DNA of 19,856 nt from Bacteroidaceae bacterium. Its GTDB lineage: Bacteria; Bacteroidota; Bacteroidia; Bacteroidales; Bacteroidaceae. The translations under genes were made by a program, and so were the position numbers. The notes below the pieces were generated by a model that was given only the letters and a program-made list of their open reading frames with translations, was not told where the DNA came from and did no database searches. Of this stretch, positions 8,569-15,909 are shown in pieces. Location: contig JAGBPB010000055.1 of assembly GCA_017633615.1 (NCBI GenBank), forward strand, positions 1 to 19,856. Direction: 5' to 3'. Each line of letters opens with the position of its first letter. Position 1 is the stretch's first letter.

Positions 8569-9945
8569 TTATTTTTTTGTTGTTTCTTCAATCAGTTGGA
8601 GGAGCCTGTCTACGGCATTCTCCTCGGGGATATTTTTCTCTATGCACTCCTTGCCTTTATAAAGGCTTATCTTGCCGCGGCCTGCGCCCACGTAACCGAA
8701 ATCGGCATCGGCCATTTCACCCGGCCCGTTTACTATACAGCCCATTATGGCTATCTTGACGCCTTTAAGGTGGCCAGTGGCGGCTTTGATGCGTGCTATT
8801 GTCTCTTCAAGATTGTAAAGTGTACGTCCGCACCCCGGACAGGATATGTACTCGGGTTTGCTGAACCTGATACGTGCTCCCTGCAGTATGGCGTCCTCTG
8901 TGGATTTGATCTGGGCGGCGGTCATGTTGGGGTTGGTCAGTTTAAGGTCTCCGACCTTGCCGTCAATGAGCAGTGCACCTGCATCCATGGCTGCGTGCAA
9001 TTGGAAATCCTCAAGGTTGCCGTCAGTGTATGCAAGCTGCAGCACTCCGTTCTCTATCTTGGCCGATGCACGTACCTCAGCGCTGCGGGCCGCATAATCC
9101 ACAAGCTTGCGTGCTACCGGAATCTCACGCTCAGGGGCCTCAGAGAGTGATACGCGGATGGTATCACCTATACCCTCTGCCAGCAGTGCGCCTATGCCTA
9201 TGGCACTCTTTATGCGGCCGTCCTCACCCTCACCGGCTTCAGTAACGCCCAGATGGATGGGGAATGCCATGCCCTCACGGTCCATCTCCTTTACCAGCAG
9301 GCGGACAGTCTCAATCATGACCACCGTGTTGCTGGCTTTGATTGATATGACCACGTTCATGAACTCCTGCTCCACGCATATGCGCAGGAACTCCATGCAG
9401 CTCTCCACCATGCCGGCGGGAGTATTGCCGTAACGGCTCATGATGCGATCGGAGAGTGAGCCGTGGTTCACACCAATACGTATGGCTGTGCCGTGTTCAC
9501 GGCAAATGTTCAGGAAGGGGATGAAGCGGTCACGGATACGCTGTATCTCCTGCGCATATTCATCATCAGTATATTCCAGATGCTTGAATGTGCGTGCGGG
9601 GTCCACGTAGTTTCCGGGGTTGATACGTACCTTCTCCACATAGCGTGCTGCAACGTCTGCCACGGCCGGGTTGAAATGTACATCGGCCACCAGCGGGGTG
9701 TTGTAACCGCGTGCAGTCAAACCCTCACGGATAAGGCGCATGTTCTCTGCCTCACGGGTGCCCTGAGTGGTCATGCGCACCAGTTCACCTCCAGCCTCGA
9801 TGATACGTATGGCCTGCTCAATGCAGCCCTCAGTATCCATAGTGGCCGTGGTGGTCATGGACTGCAGGCGTATGGGATTGCTGCCGCCAATGGCGGTATT
9901 GCCCACACGAACGCTGATGGATTTACTGCGGTTGTAAACGGCCAT
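8569..9945 (-). CDS. ispG: 4-hydroxy-3-methylbut-2-enyl diphosphate synthase, short-insert form
   Basis: IspG (GcpE) catalyses the penultimate step of the MEP isoprenoid pathway, reducing MEcPP to HMBPP with a [4Fe-4S] cluster. The N-terminal TIM barrel covers residues 1 to about 280 ([41 protein letters not shown]). The cluster ligands are C369 and C372 in SCPGCGRT, C403 in GCIVNGPGE, and probably E410. Bacteroidota enzymes normally carry a long extra central domain and are about 600 aa. Here only about 75-80 residues (roughly 285-365) sit between the barrel and the cluster domain, and they resemble the last part of that insert. All catalytic motifs are intact, so it should be functional. 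It follows purE by 2 nt. Confidence 0.95.
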   Translation of the reverse strand: MAVYNRSKSISVRVGNTAIGGSNPIRLQSMTTTATMDTEGCIEQAIRIIEAGGELVRMTTQGTREAENMRLIREGLTARGYNTPLVADVHFNPAVADVAARYVEKVRINPGNYVDPARTFKHLEYTDDEYAQEIQRIRDRFIPFLNICREHGTAIRIGVNHGSLSDRIMSRYGNTPAGMVESCMEFLRICVEQEFMNVVISIKASNTVVMIETVRLLVKEMDREGMAFPIHLGVTEAGEGEDGRIKSAIGIGALLAEGIGDTIRVSLSEAPEREIPVARKLVDYAARSAEVRASAKIENGVLQLAYTDGNLEDFQLHAAMDAGALLIDGKVGDLKLTNPNMTAAQIKSTEDAILQGARIRFSKPEYISCPGCGRTLYNLEETIARIKAATGHLKGVKIAIMGCIVNGPGEMADADFGYVGAGRGKISLYKGKECIEKNIPEENAVDRLLQLIEETTKK

Positions 9946-9947
9946 TA

Positions 9948-10454
9948 TCAGTTGGTCTTGTAGTTGTATTTTACCTGACTCAGTTCTGCATTGGCCTTCT
10001 CAATCTTCTCCTTAAGGCCCTCCTTATGGGCTGCCAGGCGTGCTGCAAGCTCATTGTCAGATACGGCCAGGATCTGGGCGGCCAGAATGGCTGCGTTCTG
10101 GGCTCCGTTCACACCTACGGTGGCTACCGGTATTCCGGGGGGCATCTGTATGATTGAGAGCATGGCGTCCAGACCGTCAAGCATACCCTTGATGGGCACA
10201 CCTATTACTGGAACATTTGTGTTGGCTGCAATCACACCGGGCAGGGCTGCTGCCATGCCTGCTGCAGCAATTATAACCTTGATGCCGCGTGAAGCAGCAT
10301 TCTTGGCAAACTCCTCAACTGCCGCGGGTGTGCGGTGAGCGGACAGGGCGTTCATCTCAAAAGGAACCTGAATGCTGTCCAGGAAAGCTGCCGCTTTCTC
10401 CATAACGGGCAGATCGGATGTGCTGCCCATGATGATACTTACTGTCGGTTTCAT
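9948..10454 (-). CDS. purE: N5-carboxyaminoimidazole ribonucleotide mutase
   Basis: Class I PurE, 168 aa, which moves the carboxylate of N5-CAIR to carbon 4 to give CAIR in purine synthesis. Signature elements are IIMGSTSDLPVMEKA near the N-terminus (MGSTSD at 9-14), SAHRTP (38-43) with the catalytic His40, and the AGMAAALPGVIAA and MPPGIPVATV loops (around 65-77 and 104-113). No purK is nearby. It starts about 40 nt after the rpoN stop, the widest gap inside this gene series, which contains a small 6-bp tandem repeat, and it is followed at 2 nt by ispG. Confidence 0.96.
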   Translation of the reverse strand: MKPTVSIIMGSTSDLPVMEKAAAFLDSIQVPFEMNALSAHRTPAAVEEFAKNAASRGIKVIIAAAGMAAALPGVIAANTNVPVIGVPIKGMLDGLDAMLSIIQMPPGIPVATVGVNGAQNAAILAAQILAVSDNELAARLAAHKEGLKEKIEKANAELSQVKYNYKTN

Positions 10455-10466
10455 ATATTTTTTACT

Positions 10467-10490
10467 TTGGCGTTGGCGTTGGCTTTGGCT
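10467..10490. repeat. Four tandem copies of a 6-bp unit between rpoN and purE
   Basis: The 37-nt spacer between rpoN and purE contains ttggcg, ttggcg, ttggct, ttggct in direct succession (24 bp). On the coding strand this lies just upstream of the purE start. It looks like a slippage-prone microsatellite; no function is implied. Confidence 0.8.
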
Positions 10491-10491
10491 T

Positions 10492-11955
10492 TTAGTTTTT
10501 ACGCATTCTTGCTACGGGTATTCCTATCTGTTCGCGGTACTTTGCTACGGTACGGCGTGCCACCTTGAAGCCGCGTGCAGCCAGCATATCGGCCAGTTGT
10601 TCATCAGTAAGCGGATTGCTGTGATCCTCTGCATCAGTAACCTCACGCAGTATGCGGTGAATCTCCTTTACTGACACCTCCTCACCGCTACTGGTCTTTA
10701 CACCGTCAGTAAAGAAGGCCTTGAGCGGAAACGTACCGAAAGAAGTCTGTACATATTTGCCGCTGGTTACTCTGGATATTGTAGAGATATCATATCCCGT
10801 CTTGTCGGCAACATCTTTCAGTATCATGGGCTTGAGCAGGGTCTCATCGCCCTCGGTAAAGAAGGGACGCTGCAAGTCAATGATGGCCTGCATGGTACGG
10901 GTCATAGTCTGCTCCCTCTGTTTCAAGGCCTGTATGAACCCGCGGGCTGAATCCAACTTGCTTTTGATGTATATGGCTGCGTCACGCTGACTGCTGTTTC
11001 CGCCTTTGATCTGGCGGTCAAGCATATCAGAGTATTCGCGGCTTACATGAAGTTGCGGTATGTTGCTGTTGTTAAGGGTAAAGTGTATATCACCATCAAA
11101 GTTGTCCAGCAGGAAATCAGGTACTATGTGCTGGCGGCTGTGGCCTATAGTTTCTCCAAGTGAACTGCCCGGACGCGGATTCAGTTTTACCAGCTCAGCA
11201 ATCACTGCATCTGTCTGCTCCTTGGTAAGTTCCAGTTTGGCCGATATCTTGTCCCAGCGCTTGTGGGTAAATTCATCAAAAAGGGATGAAATGACCTTTT
11301 CCTGTAGTTCTCTGGTGGGAGAGTTACTCTTTCTTCTTATCTGAATGAGCAGGCACTCCTGGAGGTTGCGTGCACCTATGCCGGCCGGATCAAACTCCTG
11401 AATAACCTTGAGAACCTGCTCTATTTCATCAGTAGATGCATCCAGGTCATGATAGAATGCCAGGTCATCAGATATGGCTTGCAGGTCCTTGTCCAGGATT
11501 CCGTCATTATCTATGGAGCCTATGATATACATGGCTATCTTCATCTGGCGTGGAGTCAGATCCTGCTCGCGCAGCTGCTCATAAAGTATATCGTAAAAAG
11601 AGCGTGTCTCTGCCAGCGGTACATCAGCTACCGCGCCAGATTCTCCCTGCCGGCGGTCATACCAGTCATCATCATCGTCATCTTGCCAGTCTTCACGGCT
11701 GTCAGAGGAGGTGTTGTATTCATCATCTCCGTACTGATCGTTTTCATCAGCCTGTGAGTCATCAGATTCCTGCAAGACAGGCTCAGCAGGACCATCCTCA
11801 AGAGCGGGGTTATCACCCAGTTCAGTACGCACATGCTCCTCAAGCTCAAGCGTGGAAAGCGCAAGCAGACGGGCCTCAAGCACCTGCTGGGGTGAGAGGG
11901 TCTGAATCTGGCTTTGAGTCTGGACCTGTGTCTGTATGTTGCTTAAACCGGGCAT
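10492..11955 (-). CDS. rpoN: RNA polymerase sigma-54 factor
   Basis: Alternative sigma factor (487 aa) that directs RNA polymerase to -24/-12 promoters and needs an AAA+ activator. Region I is glutamine-rich at the very N-terminus (MPGLSNIQTQVQTQSQIQ, then LSPQQVLEARLLALSTLELEEHV). Region II is strongly acidic (about residues 55-105, with runs of Asp). Core-binding and DNA-binding domains follow, ending with the RpoN box ARRTVAKYRE (466-475), which reads the -24 element. The ATG at 11955 is 9 nt after the nucleoside kinase stop. No activator gene or -24/-12 promoter was noticed in the window. Confidence 0.96.
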   Translation of the reverse strand: MPGLSNIQTQVQTQSQIQTLSPQQVLEARLLALSTLELEEHVRTELGDNPALEDGPAEPVLQESDDSQADENDQYGDDEYNTSSDSREDWQDDDDDDWYDRRQGESGAVADVPLAETRSFYDILYEQLREQDLTPRQMKIAMYIIGSIDNDGILDKDLQAISDDLAFYHDLDASTDEIEQVLKVIQEFDPAGIGARNLQECLLIQIRRKSNSPTRELQEKVISSLFDEFTHKRWDKISAKLELTKEQTDAVIAELVKLNPRPGSSLGETIGHSRQHIVPDFLLDNFDGDIHFTLNNSNIPQLHVSREYSDMLDRQIKGGNSSQRDAAIYIKSKLDSARGFIQALKQREQTMTRTMQAIIDLQRPFFTEGDETLLKPMILKDVADKTGYDISTISRVTSGKYVQTSFGTFPLKAFFTDGVKTSSGEEVSVKEIHRILREVTDAEDHSNPLTDEQLADMLAARGFKVARRTVAKYREQIGIPVARMRKN

Positions 11956-11964
11956 CTTATGGAA

Positions 11965-13629
11965 TCAATAGTGGAAACTGCTGCCGCCTATGAACTCACG
12001 TACCAGTGATGTGGGAGGCAGGTTCTGGCTTGGAATGGTTCTGAACAGTTTGAGGAAATCCTTGAGCTGGCAAGCCTTGGCATATTCAGGGCTGTTCTCA
12101 GGAACTTCATCCAGAAGAGGCAGTACCATATCCTTGATGACAGCTATCTCAAATATCATGGCTGAGTTGAACATGGCATCGGCATTCTCCTGGAATGGGA
12201 ATATCCATTTCTCCTCACCAGCACGTACCGATGCCCATCGGCCAATGGTGTCCATTGCAGAATAGCTGCGGTACTTGTGGTCGCGGGTTATGCGGCGCAG
12301 AAGACGGTTATCGGTGGTAGGAATGTAGTTATGCTGGTCTATGCGTATGCATGTCAGGGCAGATACGTATATCAGGAAACGGCTGTCAGCCGGTATGTCA
12401 GGCATGAGGTCCGGGTTAAGTGCATGGATACCTTCAATGAGCAGAATGTCATTGTCACCCAGTGACATTTCAGGGTCAGTGAACTCGCGGATTCCGCCTT
12501 TTTTGAAATTGAATCTGGGCGGTTGGATGCTTTTGCCTGCAAGCAGATCCTTGAGCTGCTCGTTAAAGAAAGGCAGGTCTATGGCATAGAGTGACTCAAA
12601 ATCATGCTCGCCGTTTTCATCAAGCGGGGTGTGGTCACGATCCAGGAAATAGTCATCAAGTGACAGGACCTTAGGAGTAAGTCCGTGGGCCATAAGTTGT
12701 ACCATAAGGCGCTTGCTGAATGTGGTCTTGCCCGATGAAGACGGACCGGACACCATTATCAGCTTGAGTCCCTTACCTTCATTACGGCGGGTCACAATCT
12801 GATCAGCTATGTGTACTATCTTTTGTGACTGCAGGGCCTCAGCTACGTTTATTATCATGTTGGTCTCACCCTTGGCAACGGCCTGATTGAGCCTGCCCAA
12901 TGTTGAGAATCCAAGAATCTGCATCCAGTCATGGTGCTCCTTGAATATCTCGAACATCTTGTCCTGACGTATCAGCGGCTCAAGTTGCTCAGGATTTTTC
13001 TTGTTTGGCAGGCGTACAAGAACACCGCCGGACATGGACTCCAATCCAAAGACCTTGAGGCATCCGGTATTAGGCGGAAGAACTCCAAAAAACCAGTCAG
13101 GCAGGTCCTCAAGTGTATAATAGCTGGTGTAGATGTTTCCTATGCTGCGCAGCAGACGGACATTGTCCTTACGGCCTGCACGCTCCATGATATCGGCCAC
13201 ATCAGTGGTGTGGGCTGTATGCTTTACGAACGGAATGTTACGTCCAATGATGCTGCCCATGCGCTCGCTGATACTGGTTACGTCATCATCAGTTATGTCG
13301 CGGCCTATTTCAACCGGGCAGTAGAAACCCTTTGAAATGGCGTTTGAAACCCTTATCCTACTTCCGGGATAGAGTTCTGAAACAGCTTTATAAAGTACAA
13401 ACACCAGTCCAAGCAGATAAGAACGGGCTCCTAAACTGGTGGTGGCGTCCAGAAACTCCACATCACAATCCTCATAAACCTTGGCTTCCAAATCCATGAC
13501 CTTGCCGTTGGCGGTCACGCAGATGGGACGACTCTTAAGTGTAACGCCCAGTTCAGTGAATATCTCAGAAAAAGATACGCCGGGATTGAAACTCTCAGTC
13601 TTCTTGTTGTTCTTGCAAAAGATTTCCAT
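11965..13629 (-). CDS. Nucleoside (uridine-type) kinase with N-terminal TGS domain
   Basis: A 554-residue multidomain protein of the type annotated as nucleoside or uridine kinase in Bacteroidales. In order: a TGS domain (1 to about 62, MEIFCKNNKKTESFNPG); a region like the threonyl-tRNA synthetase second additional domain (about 65-190, including KHTAHTTD); and a uridine-kinase-like P-loop domain with GPSSSGKT (295-302), the LSLDDYFLDRD loop and LLIEGIHALNP. It probably phosphorylates uridine or cytidine; the role of the tRNA-synthetase-like part is unknown. I chose the ATG at 13629 because the predicted promoter would start transcription near 13650. The alternative in-frame ATG at 13686 lies upstream of that, inside the inverted-repeat element. 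It is first in the series leading to rpoN. Confidence 0.9.
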   Translation of the reverse strand: MEIFCKNNKKTESFNPGVSFSEIFTELGVTLKSRPICVTANGKVMDLEAKVYEDCDVEFLDATTSLGARSYLLGLVFVLYKAVSELYPGSRIRVSNAISKGFYCPVEIGRDITDDDVTSISERMGSIIGRNIPFVKHTAHTTDVADIMERAGRKDNVRLLRSIGNIYTSYYTLEDLPDWFFGVLPPNTGCLKVFGLESMSGGVLVRLPNKKNPEQLEPLIRQDKMFEIFKEHHDWMQILGFSTLGRLNQAVAKGETNMIINVAEALQSQKIVHIADQIVTRRNEGKGLKLIMVSGPSSSGKTTFSKRLMVQLMAHGLTPKVLSLDDYFLDRDHTPLDENGEHDFESLYAIDLPFFNEQLKDLLAGKSIQPPRFNFKKGGIREFTDPEMSLGDNDILLIEGIHALNPDLMPDIPADSRFLIYVSALTCIRIDQHNYIPTTDNRLLRRITRDHKYRSYSAMDTIGRWASVRAGEEKWIFPFQENADAMFNSAMIFEIAVIKDMVLPLLDEVPENSPEYAKACQLKDFLKLFRTIPSQNLPPTSLVREFIGGSSFHY

Positions 13630-13655
13630 AATGCAGTTATCTCTGTTTGAAACTT

Positions 13656-13686
13656 CAAAAATACTGCATTTTTCGGTATCGCACAA
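13656..13686 (-). promoter_or_regulatory. Predicted promoter of the kinase-rpoN-purE-ispG-cysS series
   Basis: On the minus strand TTG (13686-13684) is followed after 20 nt by TATTTTTG (13663-13656), an exact match to the Bacteroidota -7 pattern TAnnTTTG with normal spacing. Transcription would start near 13650, with a leader of about 20 nt before the ATG at 13629. The -33 TTG lies in the outermost bases of the adjacent 30-bp inverted-repeat arm. Confidence 0.6.
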
Positions 13687-13771
13687 TAGGGACGGTTCTT
13701 ACTGTGTGATTTGAAAAGAATCAGTATCGCGATGATACTTGAATCACACAGTAAGAACCGTCCCTATTGTG
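13682..13771. repeat. 90-bp palindromic element with perfect 30-bp inverted arms
   Basis: The arms at 13682-13711 and 13742-13771 are exact reverse complements over 30 bp (outer end cacaatagggacggttctta). The 30-nt centre contains a second small hairpin, AGTATC (13723-13728) with GATACT (13734-13739). No T-tract follows either arm, so it is not a classical intrinsic terminator. Such long perfect palindromes are typical of REP-like or MITE-like elements moved by a transposase in trans. It lies 5 nt after the stop of the lipoprotein gene at 13777 and 52 nt before the kinase start, exactly at the border between the island and the housekeeping genes. As RNA it would form a very stable stem and could block read-through into rpoN. 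Confidence 0.85.
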
Positions 13772-13776
13772 TAGTG

Positions 13777-14178
13777 TTATTCCTTAGTGAAACAATAGAA
13801 GCCATTTAAAATAAATTTATCATATTGGAAGGCTTCTGTTTTGGGAGTAACCTCCTTTGACATCAAAAGATGTTTTTGTCCGTAACTATATACCTTGTAT
13901 AGCTGGCCATCATTATCATTTATCCATGAGTAGAAATGAGCACCAAATTTATCGCCGCCTTCATATTTGAAAGTAAATGTTTTGGTTTTTCCATTAAAGT
14001 AAATGATATGGGTAACATTTTTGTCAGTAAATGATAGTTTCTGATAGTTTTCTCCTTCATTCCTATACCAAGAAGTATCAACAATATCGGGATAAGGATT
14101 GTCATCTTTAATACAACCTGTAAACGTAAACAAAACGACCAAGATAAAGGCGTATATAAAAAGTTTTTTCTTTTTCAT
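13777..14178 (-). CDS. Small lipoprotein, probably surface-exposed
   Basis: A 133-residue protein with a lipoprotein signal (KKKK start, hydrophobic stretch, lipobox FTGC with Cys22). The residues right after the cysteine are IKDDN. A lysine followed by two acidic residues there matches the lipoprotein export signal described in Bacteroidota, which sends lipoproteins to the outer face of the outer membrane. The mature part is rich in aromatic and beta-strand residues (SFTDKNVTHIIYFNGKTKTF), suggesting a small beta-sandwich or barrel-like domain. I do not recognise the family. It follows the beta-barrel gene by 21 nt on the same strand and ends next to the palindromic element. Composition is AT-rich compared with region 2. 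Confidence 0.75.
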   Translation of the reverse strand: MKKKKLFIYAFILVVLFTFTGCIKDDNPYPDIVDTSWYRNEGENYQKLSFTDKNVTHIIYFNGKTKTFTFKYEGGDKFGAHFYSWINDNDGQLYKVYSYGQKHLLMSKEVTPKTEAFQYDKFILNGFYCFTKE

Positions 14179-14199
14179 ATCTTTATGATTTAGTTTTGA

Positions 14200-14955
14200 T
14201 TAGAATCTAAAACCCAGACCCAACCGCCAATTGGACATTATATCAGGTTTATTTAAGCCTGATGCAGAAGCAAACTTCTTACTATAATAAACTGTATTGT
14301 ATAATCTAGAGAAATCTTTTTCATAGCTTATTATACCATAAAAAAGTTTGTATCCTATTTCTAACTCTAAATCATATTGAAGCATAAATTTTTTTGCGTC
14401 ACTACCTATAAGTGGTTTATCATCATAGATGTTAATGAATAAATCATAATATGAATATGAATCGTATTTGAATTTTTTTATGTAGGATAAATTGTATTTA
14501 ACCAAGATTCCCACGTATGGAGTAACCGTAAAACCAGATTTATCAAATAGTTTGAATCCAAGATTAGCCGGGACAGAGATATAATTATATTCTAGCGATT
14601 TTTCTTTTAATGTATAAGAGTCTGTTTCATTTTCTATAGAAGACTCTGAATCATATTCCGGATGAAACTGTATTGTCTGGTTAATATTTTTCTGTTGATC
14701 CCAAAAGTGTGAATAACCTATGCCTGTTCTAATTAGGAATCTAGTTTTTATAGGAATAGAAAAAACATAGTTTGCATTCAGCCCAATCACATTATCACCT
14801 TCATCCATGAGGTTAAGTTGTAAAATTGATGCACTTACTCCGTGGGTGATTCCGTTGAATCCACTCTCTTTATTCTGTTTTTGTGGATATGCAGACAGGG
14901 GTACAGTCAGAAGACCCAATGTAATAATCAGATAATATTTCATGTTATATTTCAT
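14200..14955 (-). CDS. Outer-membrane beta-barrel protein
   Basis: A 251-residue protein with a Sec signal peptide (KYYLIITLGLLTVPLSAYPQ) and a mature part of alternating polar and hydrophobic strands. The C-terminal strand WRLGLGFRF ends in phenylalanine, the usual recognition signal for outer-membrane barrel insertion. Motifs such as YNYISVPANLGFKLF and FTVTPYVGILVKY are typical of the small PorT/OMP_b-brl type barrels of Bacteroidota. Size suits about 8-10 strands. The start could be 14955 or the second in-frame ATG at 14943, which gives a cleaner signal peptide. The function is unknown. It sits between the duplicated-domain protein and the surface lipoprotein, all AT-rich and on one strand. 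Confidence 0.75.
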   Translation of the reverse strand: MKYNMKYYLIITLGLLTVPLSAYPQKQNKESGFNGITHGVSASILQLNLMDEGDNVIGLNANYVFSIPIKTRFLIRTGIGYSHFWDQQKNINQTIQFHPEYDSESSIENETDSYTLKEKSLEYNYISVPANLGFKLFDKSGFTVTPYVGILVKYNLSYIKKFKYDSYSYYDLFINIYDDKPLIGSDAKKFMLQYDLELEIGYKLFYGIISYEKDFSRLYNTVYYSKKFASASGLNKPDIMSNWRLGLGFRF

Positions 14956-15014
14956 TTGTAAAATCGACTTTTTTTCCTTATTTAATAGTGCGGACTTTCT
15001 TTATTCCTTTTGTG

Positions 15015-15908
15015 TTAATAAATGTCACTCGCAAAACTATATTTCTCTATAAAATCGTAAAAAAACTGCTTTTGGTTTTCCTGGAAGAAATAAAAAACTT
15101 CTCCCCCGTCAACTAATTCAATTATTTCACCAGTTTGTGTCAGCACAAAGTTGTGTTCCAGGGAATTAACGGTAACGACAATTGGTAAGACTTTCAAACT
15201 GTTTCGTTCCCATGAACTTTCAAAAAAACGATTTAAATGTTTCTTTACTTTTGAGTGATTGAGTATTGATTCAAATATTTCAACATCCTGTTCATCAACT
15301 TGAAGCAATGTAGTGTTCTCTAAATACTTTTCAGGGTTTTCAAAAAAGAAAGTCATATCACGAGATTTGATATTGTTCCAAGAATGACTATAGCAGCGTA
15401 TCTGGTCAATACTAACGGGAATTTCAACAGGATTCTTGTATTCAAAATTTTTACCGACACTACTATATTTCATGGCAAGATTGCCCAACGCCATTTTTTG
15501 TTGTTCTTCTAAGAAAATGTGGTCTATTCTCTTGTTACCCTTTAATATTTCTGTAAGGATGGATCGACTTCGAATAGTAAAGAAATGCTCTATTGAGTCA
15601 ATTCTTACTACAAAAGAGGCATACATACCCATCCCCAATGGTATGCTTAAATCATGACCATATATTTTAATTTTAAAAAGCTCATTATTAAGCAAATAAT
15701 CGAATGTTTCTATATCTTGCTCACTCAACTGAATTAATGAATCGCTATAGTTATATTTTGTCGGATTCACAAAATATTTGTAAGCTTCACTTGGAGAATA
15801 TGCGCTGAAAGCAAAGTGCTTAAATGCCTTTACATCTTCAACCTTAATCTGTGAAAATAAAGGCATTATATGAAAGAGCAAAATAAACAATAAGAGATAG
15901 CGTTTCAT
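15015..15908 (-). CDS. Exported protein with two homologous halves; candidate immunity protein
   Basis: A 297-residue protein of no family I recognise, with a signal peptide (MKRYLLLFILLFHIMPLFSQ, likely cleaved after residue 20). The mature part is an internal duplication with a period of about 143 residues. SEQDIETFDYLLNN (62-75) matches DEQDVEIFESILNH (205-218). RIDSIEHFFTI (102-112) matches TVNSLEHNFVL (246-256), and the ends EEQQ...AMKYS and QENQ...IEKYS also correspond. I chose the ATG at 15908, one base after the RHS stop; an ATG at 15926 would overlap the RHS gene and spoil the signal. Its position directly behind an RHS tip is where a cognate immunity gene is expected, but that role is inference. 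Confidence 0.7.
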   Translation of the reverse strand: MKRYLLLFILLFHIMPLFSQIKVEDVKAFKHFAFSAYSPSEAYKYFVNPTKYNYSDSLIQLSEQDIETFDYLLNNELFKIKIYGHDLSIPLGMGMYASFVVRIDSIEHFFTIRSRSILTEILKGNKRIDHIFLEEQQKMALGNLAMKYSSVGKNFEYKNPVEIPVSIDQIRCYSHSWNNIKSRDMTFFFENPEKYLENTTLLQVDEQDVEIFESILNHSKVKKHLNRFFESSWERNSLKVLPIVVTVNSLEHNFVLTQTGEIIELVDGGEVFYFFQENQKQFFYDFIEKYSFASDIY

Positions 15909-15909
15909 T

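Noticed and set aside
11628..11879. Open frame opposite the acidic region of rpoN in another frame
   Set aside because: Its methionine/threonine-rich product is a by-product of the Asp/Glu-rich rpoN codons; no independent start context or homology.
13682..13771. Reading the palindrome as an ordinary intrinsic terminator
   Set aside because: The stem is far too long and no T-tract follows either arm, though it may still impede transcription.
13769..13776. GTAG tetranucleotide at the foot of the inverted repeat, like the guide motif of REP sequences
   Set aside because: It occurs on one side only and four bases arise easily by chance; without other copies or a transposase it does not prove a REP/RAYT origin.
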